64,000 nucleotides of DNA from Levilactobacillus fuyuanensis (lineage in GTDB: Bacteria > Bacillota > Bacilli > Lactobacillales > Lactobacillaceae): assembly GCF_003946395.1 (NCBI RefSeq), contig NZ_RHNZ01000009.1, forward strand, positions 1 through 64,000. Reading direction: 5' to 3'. The notes under the pieces were generated by a model. That model saw nothing but the letters and a program-made list of their open reading frames with translations. It had not been told where the DNA came from and did no database searches. Positions within the stretch are counted from its first letter, which is position 1; every line of letters starts with the position of its first letter. This document shows positions 6,042-15,669 of this stretch, piece after piece. A program made the translations under genes and the position numbers.

Positions 6042-7775
6042 ATGATGCGACTTGCCCGTAAACACTTGGACTGGTGGGCAGTGGTCCTTGCTGTGGGCTT
6101 TATGATCATTCAAGTTATCTGTGATCTTTCGTTGCCAACGCTAACCTCCGATATTATTGATAAAGGGATTGCGCAGAACGACATTGGTTACATCTGGCAG
6201 ACCGGTGGGAAAATGCTCCTACTGAGTTTTATTGGGGTGTTAGGGTCCGCAGGTAACGTGTACTATGCGGCGACCCAATCACAGAAGATGGGCCAACGAA
6301 TTCGATCATCACTGTTTAAGAAAGTAACATTCTCCTCGACCGAAGAATTTGAAACAGTCGGGAATGCCTCACTGATTACGCGGACGACCAACGATGTGGT
6401 TCAGATTCAAAACGTCATGGTGCAGATGCTGCGGATGATGTTGATGGCACCGATTATGTTGATTGGGGCCGGAGTATTGGCCTACGTCAAGAGTCCTAAA
6501 TTAACGCTGGTCTTCTTGGTGGCGTTACCGGTACTGGCTATCTTTACCGGGGCCATCATGTATTTTGCTGTGCCTTTATTTAAGAGCTTACAGAAGAAGA
6601 TCGACCGGATCAACCTGACGTTCCGTGAAGGCTTGACCGGAGTCCGCGTTATTCGGGCGTTTAACCAAGATCAGTTTGAACAAGACCGGTTTGAAGGGGC
6701 TAACCAAGATTACACCCAGACCGGGATCAAAGTATTCATGATTGTTTCCTTAATGTTCCCAATTATTACCTTGATTATCAGTGGAACCAACATTGGTATC
6801 GTGTGGTATGGTGGGCAATTGATTGCGAGTCAATCGATGGCCGTCGGGAACATGGTGGCGTTTATGACTTATGCCACGCAGATTCTGATTAGCTTTATGA
6901 TGGTTTCCATGATCTTCGTCTTCGTTCCCCGGGCCCAAGCGTCCGCTGCACGGATCAACGAAGTCATGGATTTGAAATCAAAGATCACCGATGCCGACCA
7001 ACCCGCTAGCTTAACGGATGAAGCCGCCAGCCTGACCTTTGACCACGTGAACTTCCGTTACACCGGTGCCGAAGAATTGGCGCTGACTGACGTGAACTTC
7101 AGTGCGACGGCCGGTCAGACGGTGGCCATAATCGGGGGGACCGGTTCTGGGAAATCTACACTGGTTAATCTGATTCCACGGTTGTTCGATCCCGAGAGTG
7201 GGCAGATCCGCCTGAACGGGACCGCACTGACCGCCGTGAGCCAACACGACATCCACGGGGCCATTTCGATTACGCAACAGAAGGCCGTGCTATTCTCTGG
7301 AACAATTCGGAGCAACATGGTCTACGGGATGCCGGACGCCACAGACGAGCAGATTTGGCATGCCTTAGATGTGGCTCAAGCCAGTGATTTTGTTAAAGAA
7401 GAGGGCGGCTTGGACGCAACCGTTGAACAGGACGGGGATAACTTCTCCGGTGGACAACGGCAACGACTGGTCATTGCGCGGACAATTTTGAAGCGCGCCA
7501 GTGTCTATATCTTTGACGACTCCTTCTCTGCTTTGGACTTTAAGACGGATTCCTTACTGCGGCAAGATCTGCGGAAGGATGAACAGGTTCAGAATGGGGT
7601 TACGGTTATTGTCGCCCAACGGGTTTCCACTGTTGCCGATGCCGACCTAATCTTAGTCATCGATGGTGGGAAGATCGTGGGTCAAGGCACACACGATGAA
7701 CTCAAGGCTACCAACAAGACGTACCAAGAAATTCTGGACTCACAACTCCGAAAGGGGGAAGTCGTCGATGCGTAA
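6042..7775 (+). CDS. ABC exporter, degenerate-site half of a heterodimer
   Basis: A 577-residue half-transporter: six membrane helices (about 1-310), then a nucleotide-binding domain. It has Walker A GGTGSGKST near 364-372 and an intact LSGGQ-type signature (FSGGQRQ near 468). Walker B ends IFDD, with Asp where the catalytic Glu should be, and the switch His is Gln (IVAQRVST). Those two changes are the hallmark of the non-hydrolysing site in heterodimeric exporters of the LmrCD, BmrCD and TM287/288 type. The partner gene overlaps its stop by 8 bases. The pair probably exports drugs or lipids; the substrate cannot be read from sequence. Confidence 0.9.
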   Translation: MMRLARKHLDWWAVVLAVGFMIIQVICDLSLPTLTSDIIDKGIAQNDIGYIWQTGGKMLLLSFIGVLGSAGNVYYAATQSQKMGQRIRSSLFKKVTFSSTEEFETVGNASLITRTTNDVVQIQNVMVQMLRMMLMAPIMLIGAGVLAYVKSPKLTLVFLVALPVLAIFTGAIMYFAVPLFKSLQKKIDRINLTFREGLTGVRVIRAFNQDQFEQDRFEGANQDYTQTGIKVFMIVSLMFPIITLIISGTNIGIVWYGGQLIASQSMAVGNMVAFMTYATQILISFMMVSMIFVFVPRAQASAARINEVMDLKSKITDADQPASLTDEAASLTFDHVNFRYTGAEELALTDVNFSATAGQTVAIIGGTGSGKSTLVNLIPRLFDPESGQIRLNGTALTAVSQHDIHGAISITQQKAVLFSGTIRSNMVYGMPDATDEQIWHALDVAQASDFVKEEGGLDATVEQDGDNFSGGQRQRLVIARTILKRASVYIFDDSFSALDFKTDSLLRQDLRKDEQVQNGVTVIVAQRVSTVADADLILVIDGGKIVGQGTHDELKATNKTYQEILDSQLRKGEVVDA

Positions 7776-9609
7776 TGGACGTGGATCTGTAACCAAACAA
7801 CGGCCACAAAGTTTCTGGGGCACGACGATTCGGCTCTTCCGTTACATGGGCCGCTGGATTCCAGGCATTATAATTGTGTTAATTTTTGCCGCGATTGCCG
7901 TTGTTTTACAAATTAAAACCCCTAAAATTTTAGGGAAAGCCACCACGGAACTCTTTAAAGGGGTTCTGAAAGGCCAAGCCGAGTTAAAGGCGGGGCTCCC
8001 GATTCACAGCTTACCAGTGAACTTTGACAAAATTGGCCAAATTTTGCTGGTCGTGGGAATTATGTACGCCGCCGCTGCGGTCTTCAACGTGATCCAACAG
8101 GTGATCATGAACTGGATTGCCCAGAAGGTCGTGTACCAACTCCGGCGTGATTTGAAACAGAAGATGCAACACTTGCCAATCAGTTATTACGATACCCACA
8201 GCAACGGGGACTTGATGTCTCGGATGGCTAACGATATGGATAACATTGGGGGGACGCTCCAACAGACGCTATCACAAATGGTGACGAGTGTTCTGACGTT
8301 CTTTGGGGTCCTCTACATGATGCTGACCATTAGTGGTTGGCTGACGTTGGTGGCCTTGATTTCAGTGCCACTGAGTTTAATTGTTGTCATGGTCGTGGCG
8401 CCAAAGTCACAACGCTTCTTTGCCAGTCAACAGAAGAACTTGGGATTGCTGAATGATACGGTTGAAGAGACTTACGCGGGTCATACCGTTGTGAAGACAT
8501 TCAACCGGGAACGAGCAACGCAAGAACAGTTTGAAGAACATAACCGGAAGTATTATCAATCAGCCTGGAAGGCCCAATTTGTCTCCAGTCTGATCTTCCC
8601 GTTGATGAACTTCGTAAAGAACTTGGATTACCTGGCCGTTGCCGTTATTGGTGGGATTCAGGTTGCTAATGGGCAAGTTAGCTTGGGGAACGTGCAAGCC
8701 TTCCTGCAATATACCAACCAGTTCTCGCAACCAATTACGCAGATGGCCAATCTGACCAACACGATTCAGGCGACGATTGCGTCCGCTGAACGGGTCTTTG
8801 CCGTCTTGGATGAAACTGATATGGATGAATCCGCCGATGCTGCCTTACCAGAGCACACGGCTGATGCGGGTAACGTCATCGAATTTGATAACGTGGCCTT
8901 CCAATACGATCCTAAGAATCCACTGATTGAAGACTTCAATCTGAAGGTCAAACCAGGTGAAATGGTCGCAATCGTTGGGCCAACTGGTGCCGGGAAGACA
9001 ACCATCATTAACTTGTTGGAACGCTTCTACGACGTTGGTTCTGGCCAGATCAAGTACCGTGGTGAGAACACCAATAGTGTTGCGCGGGCCGAGTTGCGGA
9101 AACATTTCGCAATGGTGCTGCAAGACACTTGGCTCTTCACCGGGTCCATCTTCGATAACATTCGCTACGGGCGTGAGAACGCCACCGAAGAAGAGGTTTA
9201 CGCGGCTGCCAAGGCGGCTCACGCAGACACCTTTATTCGCCAGTTACCGGAGGGGTATGACACGGTGCTGAACGAAGCCGCAACGAATATTTCCCAAGGA
9301 CAACGCCAATTGTTGACGATTGCGCGGGCCTTCGTGGCCGATCCGGATGTCTTGATCCTGGATGAAGCGACGAGTTCGGTCGATACTCGGACGGAAATGC
9401 TGATTCAACACGCGATGGAACGCCTATTGGCGGGCCGGACCAGCTTCGTGGTGGCGCACCGTTTGTCTACGATTCAAAACGCGGAAAATATTGTGGTCAT
9501 GAATCATGGGCACATTGTTGAAACGGGGAATCACGACAGCTTGTTGGCGGCCGATGGTTTCTACGCCGACCTCTATAACAGTCAATTCGCCGGCAACAAC
9601 TTGGCTTAA
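7768..9609 (+). CDS. ABC exporter, catalytic-site half of a heterodimer
   Basis: 613 residues, starting at the ATG that overlaps the upstream stop (AAAGGGGG ribosome site). An N-terminal membrane domain (about 1-340) includes a long insertion between helices 1 and 2. The nucleotide-binding domain has Walker A GPTGAGKTT near 403 and a complete Walker B with catalytic Glu (VLILDEATSSVD near 528). The switch His is present (VVAHRLST). Its signature is altered (ISQGQRQ instead of SGGQ). It therefore supplies the hydrolytic Walker residues, while its partner supplies the intact signature for that site. Translational coupling by the 8-base overlap fits a 1:1 complex. Confidence 0.9.
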   Translation: MRNGRGSVTKQRPQSFWGTTIRLFRYMGRWIPGIIIVLIFAAIAVVLQIKTPKILGKATTELFKGVLKGQAELKAGLPIHSLPVNFDKIGQILLVVGIMYAAAAVFNVIQQVIMNWIAQKVVYQLRRDLKQKMQHLPISYYDTHSNGDLMSRMANDMDNIGGTLQQTLSQMVTSVLTFFGVLYMMLTISGWLTLVALISVPLSLIVVMVVAPKSQRFFASQQKNLGLLNDTVEETYAGHTVVKTFNRERATQEQFEEHNRKYYQSAWKAQFVSSLIFPLMNFVKNLDYLAVAVIGGIQVANGQVSLGNVQAFLQYTNQFSQPITQMANLTNTIQATIASAERVFAVLDETDMDESADAALPEHTADAGNVIEFDNVAFQYDPKNPLIEDFNLKVKPGEMVAIVGPTGAGKTTIINLLERFYDVGSGQIKYRGENTNSVARAELRKHFAMVLQDTWLFTGSIFDNIRYGRENATEEEVYAAAKAAHADTFIRQLPEGYDTVLNEAATNISQGQRQLLTIARAFVADPDVLILDEATSSVDTRTEMLIQHAMERLLAGRTSFVVAHRLSTIQNAENIVVMNHGHIVETGNHDSLLAADGFYADLYNSQFAGNNLA

Positions 9610-9630
9610 GGACTGTGTATTGTAACCAAT

Positions 9631-9834
9631 AGTGGAGCCGCCTCGGTGGCCAGAAATTCCGCCTGCTGTGGGGACCGCCTGCAGCCAAAGGGCGGGCTTC
9701 CGGCTCGGTTTGAAACCTCGCGAAAATCATGCGAGTTTCCAAACACGTCCCGTGGTGTAAGGCCGGGAAGAAACAAGCGCCCGGTCTAACGCCACTGTCA
9801 CGGCTGGCTGCATTCCTGGCCACCTTCGGCTCAT
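9631..9834 (-). repeat. Dispersed structured element, copy 1
   Basis: Minus-orientation copy of the approximately 200-bp intergenic element. Shared landmarks are the closing helix CCAGGAAT/ATTTCTGG, a GACCGGG...CCCGGCC hairpin with loop GCTTGTTTCTT, the long hairpin built on GTTTGGAAACTCGCA, and the conserved GGAAGCCCG...GGCTGCAGGCG block. Outer arms CCAA-AGT/ACT-TTGG flank it. It begins only 21 bases after the exporter stop codon and encodes nothing credible; a 108-codon frame through it is an artefact. Confidence 0.85.
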
Positions 9835-9942
9835 GAACTGTTGGGTGGCAATATGGGAGCAGGGTTTAGCACCGTTTGGTTCCCAGCAGATTGTCTGCGA
9901 GTGTTGTCTAGATTAGGATAAACATTTAGAGACTTTACAGTG

Positions 9943-9980
9943 AGAGGGGCTGTGGGCAGTAATGTCCGCGGCCTCTTTTG
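9943..9980 (+). terminator. Likely terminator of the ABC operon
   Basis: AGAGG and CTGTGG (separated by a two-base bulge) pair with CCGCGGCCTCT, followed by TTTT. It lies beyond repeat copy 1, so the element would be part of the exporter mRNA. The rest of 9835-10092 holds nothing else I can support. Confidence 0.55.
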
Positions 9981-10092
9981 CGTTTCTCGGTGATAAGATT
10001 GGGAAGCAATCCGTTAAGTTTTTACAATCTAGTGGCCGGTGTGGTCGGTTCCGGGGTAGAATGAATGTAGAGAGAAAGTTGAGGCGGTAGGA

Positions 10093-11103
10093 ATGACGTA
10101 TCCACAAACGAAAGCGGCGTTGCGGCGGTTGTTGACCGATGGGATTGTGCCCGGAGTCAGCTATGCCTTTATCGATGGCGATCGGATTGAGACCGGTGAA
10201 ATGGGTCAGGCGGCGCTGGTGCCGCACCCAGAAATCTTGCGGCCTGGGATGGTCTATGACGTGGCCTCGTTGACCAAGGTCGTGGGGACGTTAAGCGTGA
10301 CGCTACAGCTCCTGGCGCAGGGGCGGTTGCGACTGTCCGATCGTGTGAGCGACTGGCTACCGGCGTGGCAGGATCGGCGGGTGACGATTCGTCACTTGTT
10401 GACGCATACGTCCGGCATCGTTGGCTATATTCCCAACCGTAATCAGTTGGCGGCACCCGATTTGACGGCGGCACTCCTGCGATTACACGTGGGACCGACC
10501 TTCAACCGGAAGATGGTCTATGCGGACGTTAATTATATTTTCATGGGCTGGATCGTCGAACGGATACTTGGCGAGCCAATCCAGGTTGCCGCCCAACACC
10601 GTGTATTGACGCCATTGGGCATGATGCACAGCACGTTTACCCCGCAAGATGCCGGCCAATGTGTGCCGACAGCAGTGACGCGTGAGCGTGGCTTAATTCG
10701 CGGCGCCGTCCACGATCCCAAGGGGTACGTATTGCAGCGGCGTTGTGGGTCGGCGGGGCTATTTAGCACGGCTCGTGACCTGGCCACATTCTGTCAGGCC
10801 TATCTGTACCCCGAAAAGGTGGCGAGTGTGTTGCCGCCAACGTGGATTCACCGGCTGACGGCTGATTGGACGCCAACTAGTCAGGCCAATCGCTCACTGG
10901 GCTGGGCGCTGACAGCGTCACAGTGGCCGTCTGCCCATCGCGTTATCTGGCACTCAGGATTTACCGGAACGTATCTCGTCATCGATCAGCAAGCCAAACA
11001 GGCGATGGTCTTCCTAACTAATCGCGTGCATCCGGTGGCCCCTAACTTGCCGTATCTGGATCAGCGAAATGCCGTGATTGGCACCTATTTGGCTGAGAAA
11101 TAG
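10093..11103 (+). CDS. Serine hydrolase, beta-lactamase class C family
   Basis: 336 residues with the penicillin-binding fold signatures: SxxK as S59-L-T-K62 (DVASLTK), the Tyr motif YAD at about 143-145, and the HSG triad near 287 (WHSGFTGT). These define a serine-acylating hydrolase or esterase of the AmpC/EstB superfamily. Members act as esterases, D-amino-acid peptidases or cell-wall modifying enzymes rather than true beta-lactamases. No signal peptide is present, so it is probably cytoplasmic. ATG has GAGGCGG-AGGA upstream. It is monocistronic and convergent with gatD. Confidence 0.85.
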   Translation: MTYPQTKAALRRLLTDGIVPGVSYAFIDGDRIETGEMGQAALVPHPEILRPGMVYDVASLTKVVGTLSVTLQLLAQGRLRLSDRVSDWLPAWQDRRVTIRHLLTHTSGIVGYIPNRNQLAAPDLTAALLRLHVGPTFNRKMVYADVNYIFMGWIVERILGEPIQVAAQHRVLTPLGMMHSTFTPQDAGQCVPTAVTRERGLIRGAVHDPKGYVLQRRCGSAGLFSTARDLATFCQAYLYPEKVASVLPPTWIHRLTADWTPTSQANRSLGWALTASQWPSAHRVIWHSGFTGTYLVIDQQAKQAMVFLTNRVHPVAPNLPYLDQRNAVIGTYLAEK

Positions 11104-11231
11104 GGTCGCCTGCGGTTTAACCAGCTTTTAATTTACGCAAAAGCTAAAGCAAAAATTCCAAGTAGGCTAAGCTTAATCTCGAACTCTACAGGAGTTTCGT
11201 GGAAATAGATAGCTATCTGCTCATAGAAATC

Positions 11232-11278
11232 AAAAATTGCGTTGAACCAACGATAAACGTTGATGCAACGCAATTTTT
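11232..11278. terminator. Bidirectional 13-bp hairpin
   Basis: AAAAATTGCGTTG (11232-11244) is the exact complement of CAACGCAATTTTT (11266-11278). With A and T runs at both ends it can stop transcription from either side, between the hydrolase gene and gatD. Confidence 0.8.
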
Positions 11279-11338
11279 ATGTGTTATAGAATAAGTGGAA
11301 AGACGATAATTCAGCGCTACAGGTTAGTTGACGCGGGG

Positions 11339-11558
11339 GTTAAAACTAGCCTAGCCGGAGGAGGTCAGGGATGGCACCAGCCGTGAAAGCGGTGTTAGAC
11401 CGGGTGCTTGATTCTTCCCGGCCTTACAGCGTGGGACGCGTTTGGAAACTCGCATGAACCTTGCGAGGTTTCAAACCGAGACGGAAGCCCGTTCTTTGGC
11501 TGCAGGCGGTCCCCACAGCGGCAGAATCCCTGACAGCCGCAGGCGACAGTTCTTAACC
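11339..11558 (+). repeat. Dispersed structured element, copy 2
   Basis: Plus-orientation copy. Outer arms GTTAAAACT/AGTTCTTAAC surround the closing helix TCAGGGAT/ATCCCTGA. Inside are the CCGGG/CCCGG hairpin with the conserved GCTT in its loop, a long hairpin GTTTGGAAACTCGCA/TTGCGAGGTTTCAAAC, and the GGAAGCCCG...GGCTGCAGGCGG block. It lies between the bidirectional terminator and the end of gatD. Most similar to copy 4. Confidence 0.9.
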
Positions 11559-11567
11559 GCGCCAGAA

Positions 11568-12272
11568 CTAGAAGGTTGCTGGAATCGGTAAAGCTTCCTG
11601 CTGGCTGAAATCAGCCTCGGGGAACTTGCGCCTGAGCGCGGCAATCAGCAAATGCTTTGCGATGTCACCGTTCCGCGTCAAGATTGGGCCATGGAAGTAG
11701 GAGCAGTAGACGTTCTTGTAAATCGCGCCTTCCGTTCCGTCCTCGCCATTATTGCCCTTACCGCTGACGACGTTCCCTAGTGGCCGTTCATCAGCGCCCA
11801 GATAGGTCAGACCTTGATGATTTTCAAAGCCGTGGTAGGTCTCGCCAGTTTCCTGGTTCTTGATGACGATGTCGCCGATGAAGCGGTTGTGGTCCTGAGC
11901 CAACGTGTAGTGGTCAAGGGCACCGATACCAGGCAATTTTTCTCCATTAGCCCCAATGTAGTAGTGGCCGAGCAGTTGGAAGCCCCCACAGATGGCTAGA
12001 ACGGGACCACCAGATTCGATGAATTTGGTCAGTTCAGCCTTTTTCGTTTGAATGTCTTGTGAGACGATGGTCTGCTCAAAGTCTTGGCCACCGCCGAAGA
12101 AGGCCAGGTCGTAGTCGGCAGCTTGAAAATCTTCCTCCAGGCTGACGACCTTAACGTTTAAGTGGACGTCCATTTGCTTGGCATAGTAGTTCAGCGCCAA
12201 GATATTTCCCACGTCACCATAGGTGTTCATGAGATTGCCGTACAGATGGGCCACGTTTAATTCATATGTCAT
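11568..12272 (-). CDS. gatD: Lipid II isoglutaminyl synthase, amidotransferase subunit GatD
   Basis: 234 residues of the CobB/CobQ-like class I glutamine amidotransferase family. The nucleophile is C95 in LAICGGFQLLG, the catalytic His is H194 in YFHGPIL, and R130 matches the conserved Arg used for glutamine binding. GatD releases ammonia from glutamine and passes it to MurT, which amidates the D-Glu of the lipid II stem to D-isoglutamine. This step is needed for efficient crosslinking in many Gram-positive bacteria. Its ATG overlaps the murT stop by four bases (ATGA), so the two are translationally coupled. Confidence 0.95.
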   Translation of the reverse strand: MTYELNVAHLYGNLMNTYGDVGNILALNYYAKQMDVHLNVKVVSLEEDFQAADYDLAFFGGGQDFEQTIVSQDIQTKKAELTKFIESGGPVLAICGGFQLLGHYYIGANGEKLPGIGALDHYTLAQDHNRFIGDIVIKNQETGETYHGFENHQGLTYLGADERPLGNVVSGKGNNGEDGTEGAIYKNVYCSYFHGPILTRNGDIAKHLLIAALRRKFPEADFSQQEALPIPATF

Positions 12273-13618
12273 ACGCCCAATCCCTCCTTGATGTAGCCTT
12301 TAGTGGCTAGGATTTTCCGCATTTGAAGCATTGCCGTGTAGGTGGCAAGCACGTAGACTCGCTTTGTTGGGACCTGCTTGATCTCAGCCACGACTTTTTC
12401 CAAATCGGGTTCTACGATGTGCTTGTCATCTGGAATCCCAGCAACTTTCAGTCTGAAGGTGATGTCCTTGTAGCGTTCACCACCGGTGATCACAGCGGGG
12501 ATATCACGCTTCGTCAGCTGCTCGAAGTCGCCGTCCCAGATCCAGCTGGTATCGATTCCGTCGGCGTAGTTCGCATTGAGCAGGCCAACCAGTGAGAACT
12601 TCTCCTTGTCGGTACCGATCATGTGGAGTACTTGATCCAGTCCCACGGGGTTCTTGACCAGGATGATCGTGACCTGTTTGCCATCGACGTCGATGACTTC
12701 CTGACGCCCGAAGACTTGCTGGTTCCCGTTGAAGGCTCGGGCAATCTGAGTGGGGGCGACACCCATGAAGCGACCGACCGCGTAAGCAGCCAAGGCATTG
12801 TAGATGTTATAAGTGCCCCCAACGCCAATCTTAAAGGCATGACCATCGACTTCAAATTCGGAAGACGTTGGTGTTTGGTCGCCAAGCTTGGTTAAACGGT
12901 AGGTCAGTTCTGGCCGTTCAAAGCCACAGTTGGGACAGAAATACTTCCCTTGGTTACTGTAGGTCAATGAATGGTAGTGCAAAATGTGCTCACAGACGGG
13001 GCATAGTACGCCATCCGTGTTGGGCTTGGCCTTCATATCCTGGTCGGGTTGATCATCGAAGCCGTAGTATTCAATCGGATTCGGTAATTCCTTGGAGTGG
13101 AAGATGGGGGAGTCACCGTTCGCGATAATCGTGGCATTGGGTGCCAGGGCGACCCCATCCAGAATCTTCTGATAAGTCGTGTAGATTTCCCCGTAACGGT
13201 CCATTTGATCTCGGAAGATGTTGGTGAAGACGAACGCCTTGGGTTCGATGTACTGCGTGACTTTGATCACATTGGCTTCATCGACTTCCAGCACGGCTAA
13301 GGGCCGGCCAGTCTTGGGATTCTTGGCGTTCAAGAATGTCGTGACGATCCCTTGTTCCATGTTGGAACCGGTTGGGTTGGTCAGAATAGTCGGGTATTTT
13401 TGGTTGAGGACGGAGACTGTCAGCGCCGTCGTCAAGGTCTTCCCGTTGGTACCGGTGATGACGATGACGTCGTACTTAGCGCCCAGCGTCCGTAAAATGT
13501 TGGGGTCCAGCTTCAGCGTAATCTTACCGGGCAGAGAACTGCCCCCGTGAAGAAACGTGTGGAGAAACCAGTAAGAGGATTTCCCTGCGAAGGTGGCAAA
13601 GCCGCTTCTTAATGACAT
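12269..13618 (-). CDS. murT: Lipid II isoglutaminyl synthase, Mur ligase subunit MurT
   Basis: 449 residues from the ATG preceded by AAGGAG. A frame 20 codons longer would need a TTG without a ribosome site, and MurT proteins normally begin near here. It has the Mur-ligase P-loop GTNGKTLTT (56-64). The four-Cys ribbon inserted in MurT is present (C206, C209, C228, C231: CPVC...CPNC). A C-terminal DUF1727-type domain follows. It activates the alpha-carboxyl of D-Glu in lipid II with ATP and accepts ammonia from GatD. An extended -10 (TGCTAAAAT, reading the minus strand at 13685-13693) lies 70 bases upstream, divergent from tdk. Confidence 0.95.
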   Translation of the reverse strand: MSLRSGFATFAGKSSYWFLHTFLHGGSSLPGKITLKLDPNILRTLGAKYDVIVITGTNGKTLTTALTVSVLNQKYPTILTNPTGSNMEQGIVTTFLNAKNPKTGRPLAVLEVDEANVIKVTQYIEPKAFVFTNIFRDQMDRYGEIYTTYQKILDGVALAPNATIIANGDSPIFHSKELPNPIEYYGFDDQPDQDMKAKPNTDGVLCPVCEHILHYHSLTYSNQGKYFCPNCGFERPELTYRLTKLGDQTPTSSEFEVDGHAFKIGVGGTYNIYNALAAYAVGRFMGVAPTQIARAFNGNQQVFGRQEVIDVDGKQVTIILVKNPVGLDQVLHMIGTDKEKFSLVGLLNANYADGIDTSWIWDGDFEQLTKRDIPAVITGGERYKDITFRLKVAGIPDDKHIVEPDLEKVVAEIKQVPTKRVYVLATYTAMLQMRKILATKGYIKEGLGV

Positions 13619-13787
13619 GGATATTTCGCTCCTTAATCGCGACAAGATTTTTTTAATGTCGGGTTCCTTAATATTCAAGCCTTAATTTTAGCATTCTTTT
13701 AGTGTTTAGGGGAGGACTAAGCCTGAACTTTGACAAAATCCCAAGAACTTTGGTCGGCTCACGGTCGAATTTTCCGGCCTAATCAGC

Positions 13788-13793
13788 TATAAT
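13788..13793 (+). promoter_or_regulatory. -10 box of tdk
   Basis: A perfect TATAAT, 31 bases before the tdk start. The -35 at about 13765 (TCGAAT) is weak. Confidence 0.6.
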
Positions 13794-13824
13794 AGATGGA
13801 AACTGTCAAAAAGGTGGGAATAAC

Positions 13825-14409
13825 GTGGCGCAGCTATTTTTTCGGTACGGTGCAATGAATAGTGGGAAGACCATTGAAATCTTGAAGGTCGCCCATAACT
13901 ATGAGGAACAACATAAGCGGGTCATTATTATGACGAGTGGCTTGGACACCCGCGACGAGGTCGGCTACATCGCCAGTCGCATCGGGCTCAAGCGAGAAGC
14001 TCATCCGATCTTCGAGACGACCAACCTGTACGACGAAATCAAGCGAATTGACGCTCACGCCAACTGTGTCCTGATTGACGAGGCCCAGTTTTTAAAGAAG
14101 GCTCACGTGTTACAGCTGGCCAAGGTCGTGGACGAGTTAAAGATTCCAGTCATGACGTTTGGTCTGAAGAATGATTTCAGAAACGAATTGTTTGAGGGCT
14201 CCAAGTACCTCATGCTTTACGCGGACAAAATCGAAGAAATGAAGACCATCTGCTGGTTCTGTACCAAGAAGGCCATCATGAATCTCCGCTTCCACGACGG
14301 CAAGCCAGTCTACGAGGGCGAACAGGTCCAAATTGGCGGTAACGAGGCGTATTACCCCGTCTGCCGGCGGCACTATTTCAACCCGCCAATGGATCGGATC
14401 GGCAAGTAG
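13825..14409 (+). CDS. tdk: Thymidine kinase
   Basis: 194 residues starting at GTG. It is a type II thymidine kinase: P-loop GAMNSGKT (9-16), catalytic Glu in DEAQF (E86) and a lid or zinc site from C143, C146 (CWFC), C180 and H183. It phosphorylates thymidine to dTMP for the salvage pathway. Next downstream are prfA, prmC and tsaC, the order found in Bacillus and lactobacilli. The 174 bases to prfA hold a GGGGT/ACCCC hairpin and a possible second promoter (TTGCGT-16-TAAGCT near 14460), so prfA may also be transcribed independently. Confidence 0.96.
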   Translation: MAQLFFRYGAMNSGKTIEILKVAHNYEEQHKRVIIMTSGLDTRDEVGYIASRIGLKREAHPIFETTNLYDEIKRIDAHANCVLIDEAQFLKKAHVLQLAKVVDELKIPVMTFGLKNDFRNELFEGSKYLMLYADKIEEMKTICWFCTKKAIMNLRFHDGKPVYEGEQVQIGGNEAYYPVCRRHYFNPPMDRIGK

Positions 14410-14583
14410 TCACCGTTATGGTGTCACTTGTCCGGGCGTGCAATCGTGAAAAAACATTGCGTGTCCCGTCAGATGTGGTAAGCTGGCTTAGCTAGAAGTA
14501 GGGGTGTGTCGGTCGTTAGAGCGGCGGTACCCCCAATTGAATTTATAAATAAGCATCATCAAAACTGAAACGAGGTTAATCGA

Positions 14584-15669
14584 ATGGATGAAATGTTTGA
14601 CAAGCTCCAAGCCGTAGCCGATCGCTACGACGAGCTGAATGAATTAATCAGTGACCCTGAAGTCATTGCGGATACGCAACGCTTCATGGCCCTCTCTAAA
14701 GAAGAAGGGGAGCTGCGGGAAACTGTCGACAAGTATCACCAATATCAAGAAGTCACCCAACAGATCAAGGATGACGATGAGATGCTCCGCGAAAAGCTCG
14801 ACGATGACATGGATGCCATGGTCAAGGAAGAGCTGAAGGATCTCAACGAACAGAAAGAAAAGCTCGAAGAAGACATCAAGGTCTTACTGTTGCCTAAGGA
14901 TCCTAACGATGACAAGAACATCATCATGGAAATCCATGGGGCCGCCGGTGGGGATGAAGCCAGCTTATTTGCTGCTGACCTCTTTAGCATGTACTCCAAG
15001 TACGCTGAACGCCAAGGCTGGAAGATCGAAATCGTTGACGAGAACGCAACCGAAGTCGGTGGGTTCAAGGAAATTGTCATGATGATTTCTGGTGACAAGG
15101 TTTACTCCAAGCTGAAGTACGAAAACGGGGCACACCGGGTACAACGGGTTCCCGTTACGGAATCTGCTGGTCGGGTGCATACTAGTACGGCGACGGTCGG
15201 TGTCATGCCCGAAGAAGAGGATGTCGACATCGATATCGATCCCAAGGACATCCGGACCGACGTTTATCGTTCTTCTGGTGCCGGTGGACAGCATATTAAC
15301 AAGACGTCTTCTGCCGTACGGATGACCCACTTGCCAACGGGTATCGTGGTGGCCATGCAAGACGAACGGTCCCAACAACAAAACCGGGCCAAGGCCATGA
15401 CGATTCTGCGGGCACGGGTCTACGACTACTACAAGCAACAAGAGGAAAGTGCCTACAACGCAGAACGGAAGTCAGCCGTTGGGACGGGTGATCGTTCAGA
15501 ACGAATTCGGACCTACAATTACCCACAAAACCGGGTGACCGATCACCGTATCGGCCTGACTCTAAACAAGCTGGACCGGGTCATGAACGGGGAACTCGAT
15601 GACATTATCGATGCCCTGATTCTTTCCGATCAAGCTGCTAAGCTTGAAGATTTAAAGAACAATGGCTAA
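14584..15669 (+). CDS. prfA: Peptide chain release factor 1
   Basis: 361 residues, the normal RF1 length. A long acidic coiled-coil N-terminal domain precedes the catalytic GGQ loop ([12 protein letters not shown], near residue 234-236). It recognises UAA and UAG in the ribosomal A site and triggers peptide release. Its last codons overlap prmC, whose product methylates the Gln of GGQ, so the two are functionally and translationally coupled. The ribosome site is CGAGG. Confidence 0.97.
   Translation: MDEMFDKLQAVADRYDELNELISDPEVIADTQRFMALSKEEGELRETVDKYHQYQEVTQQIKDDDEMLREKLDDDMDAMVKEELKDLNEQKEKLEEDIKVLLLPKDPNDDKNIIMEIHGAAGGDEASLFAADLFSMYSKYAERQGWKIEIVDENATEVGGFKEIVMMISGDKVYSKLKYENGAHRVQRVPVTESAGRVHTSTATVGVMPEEEDVDIDIDPKDIRTDVYRSSGAGGQHINKTSSAVRMTHLPTGIVVAMQDERSQQQNRAKAMTILRARVYDYYKQQEESAYNAERKSAVGTGDRSERIRTYNYPQNRVTDHRIGLTLNKLDRVMNGELDDIIDALILSDQAAKLEDLKNNG

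Noticed and set aside
9497-9823. 108-codon minus-strand frame over repeat copy 1
   Set aside because: It begins inside the structured repeat and runs into the exporter gene; other repeat copies do not keep the frame open.
12619-12895. 88- and 90-codon frames on both strands inside murT
   Set aside because: Shadows of the Mur ligase coding frame.
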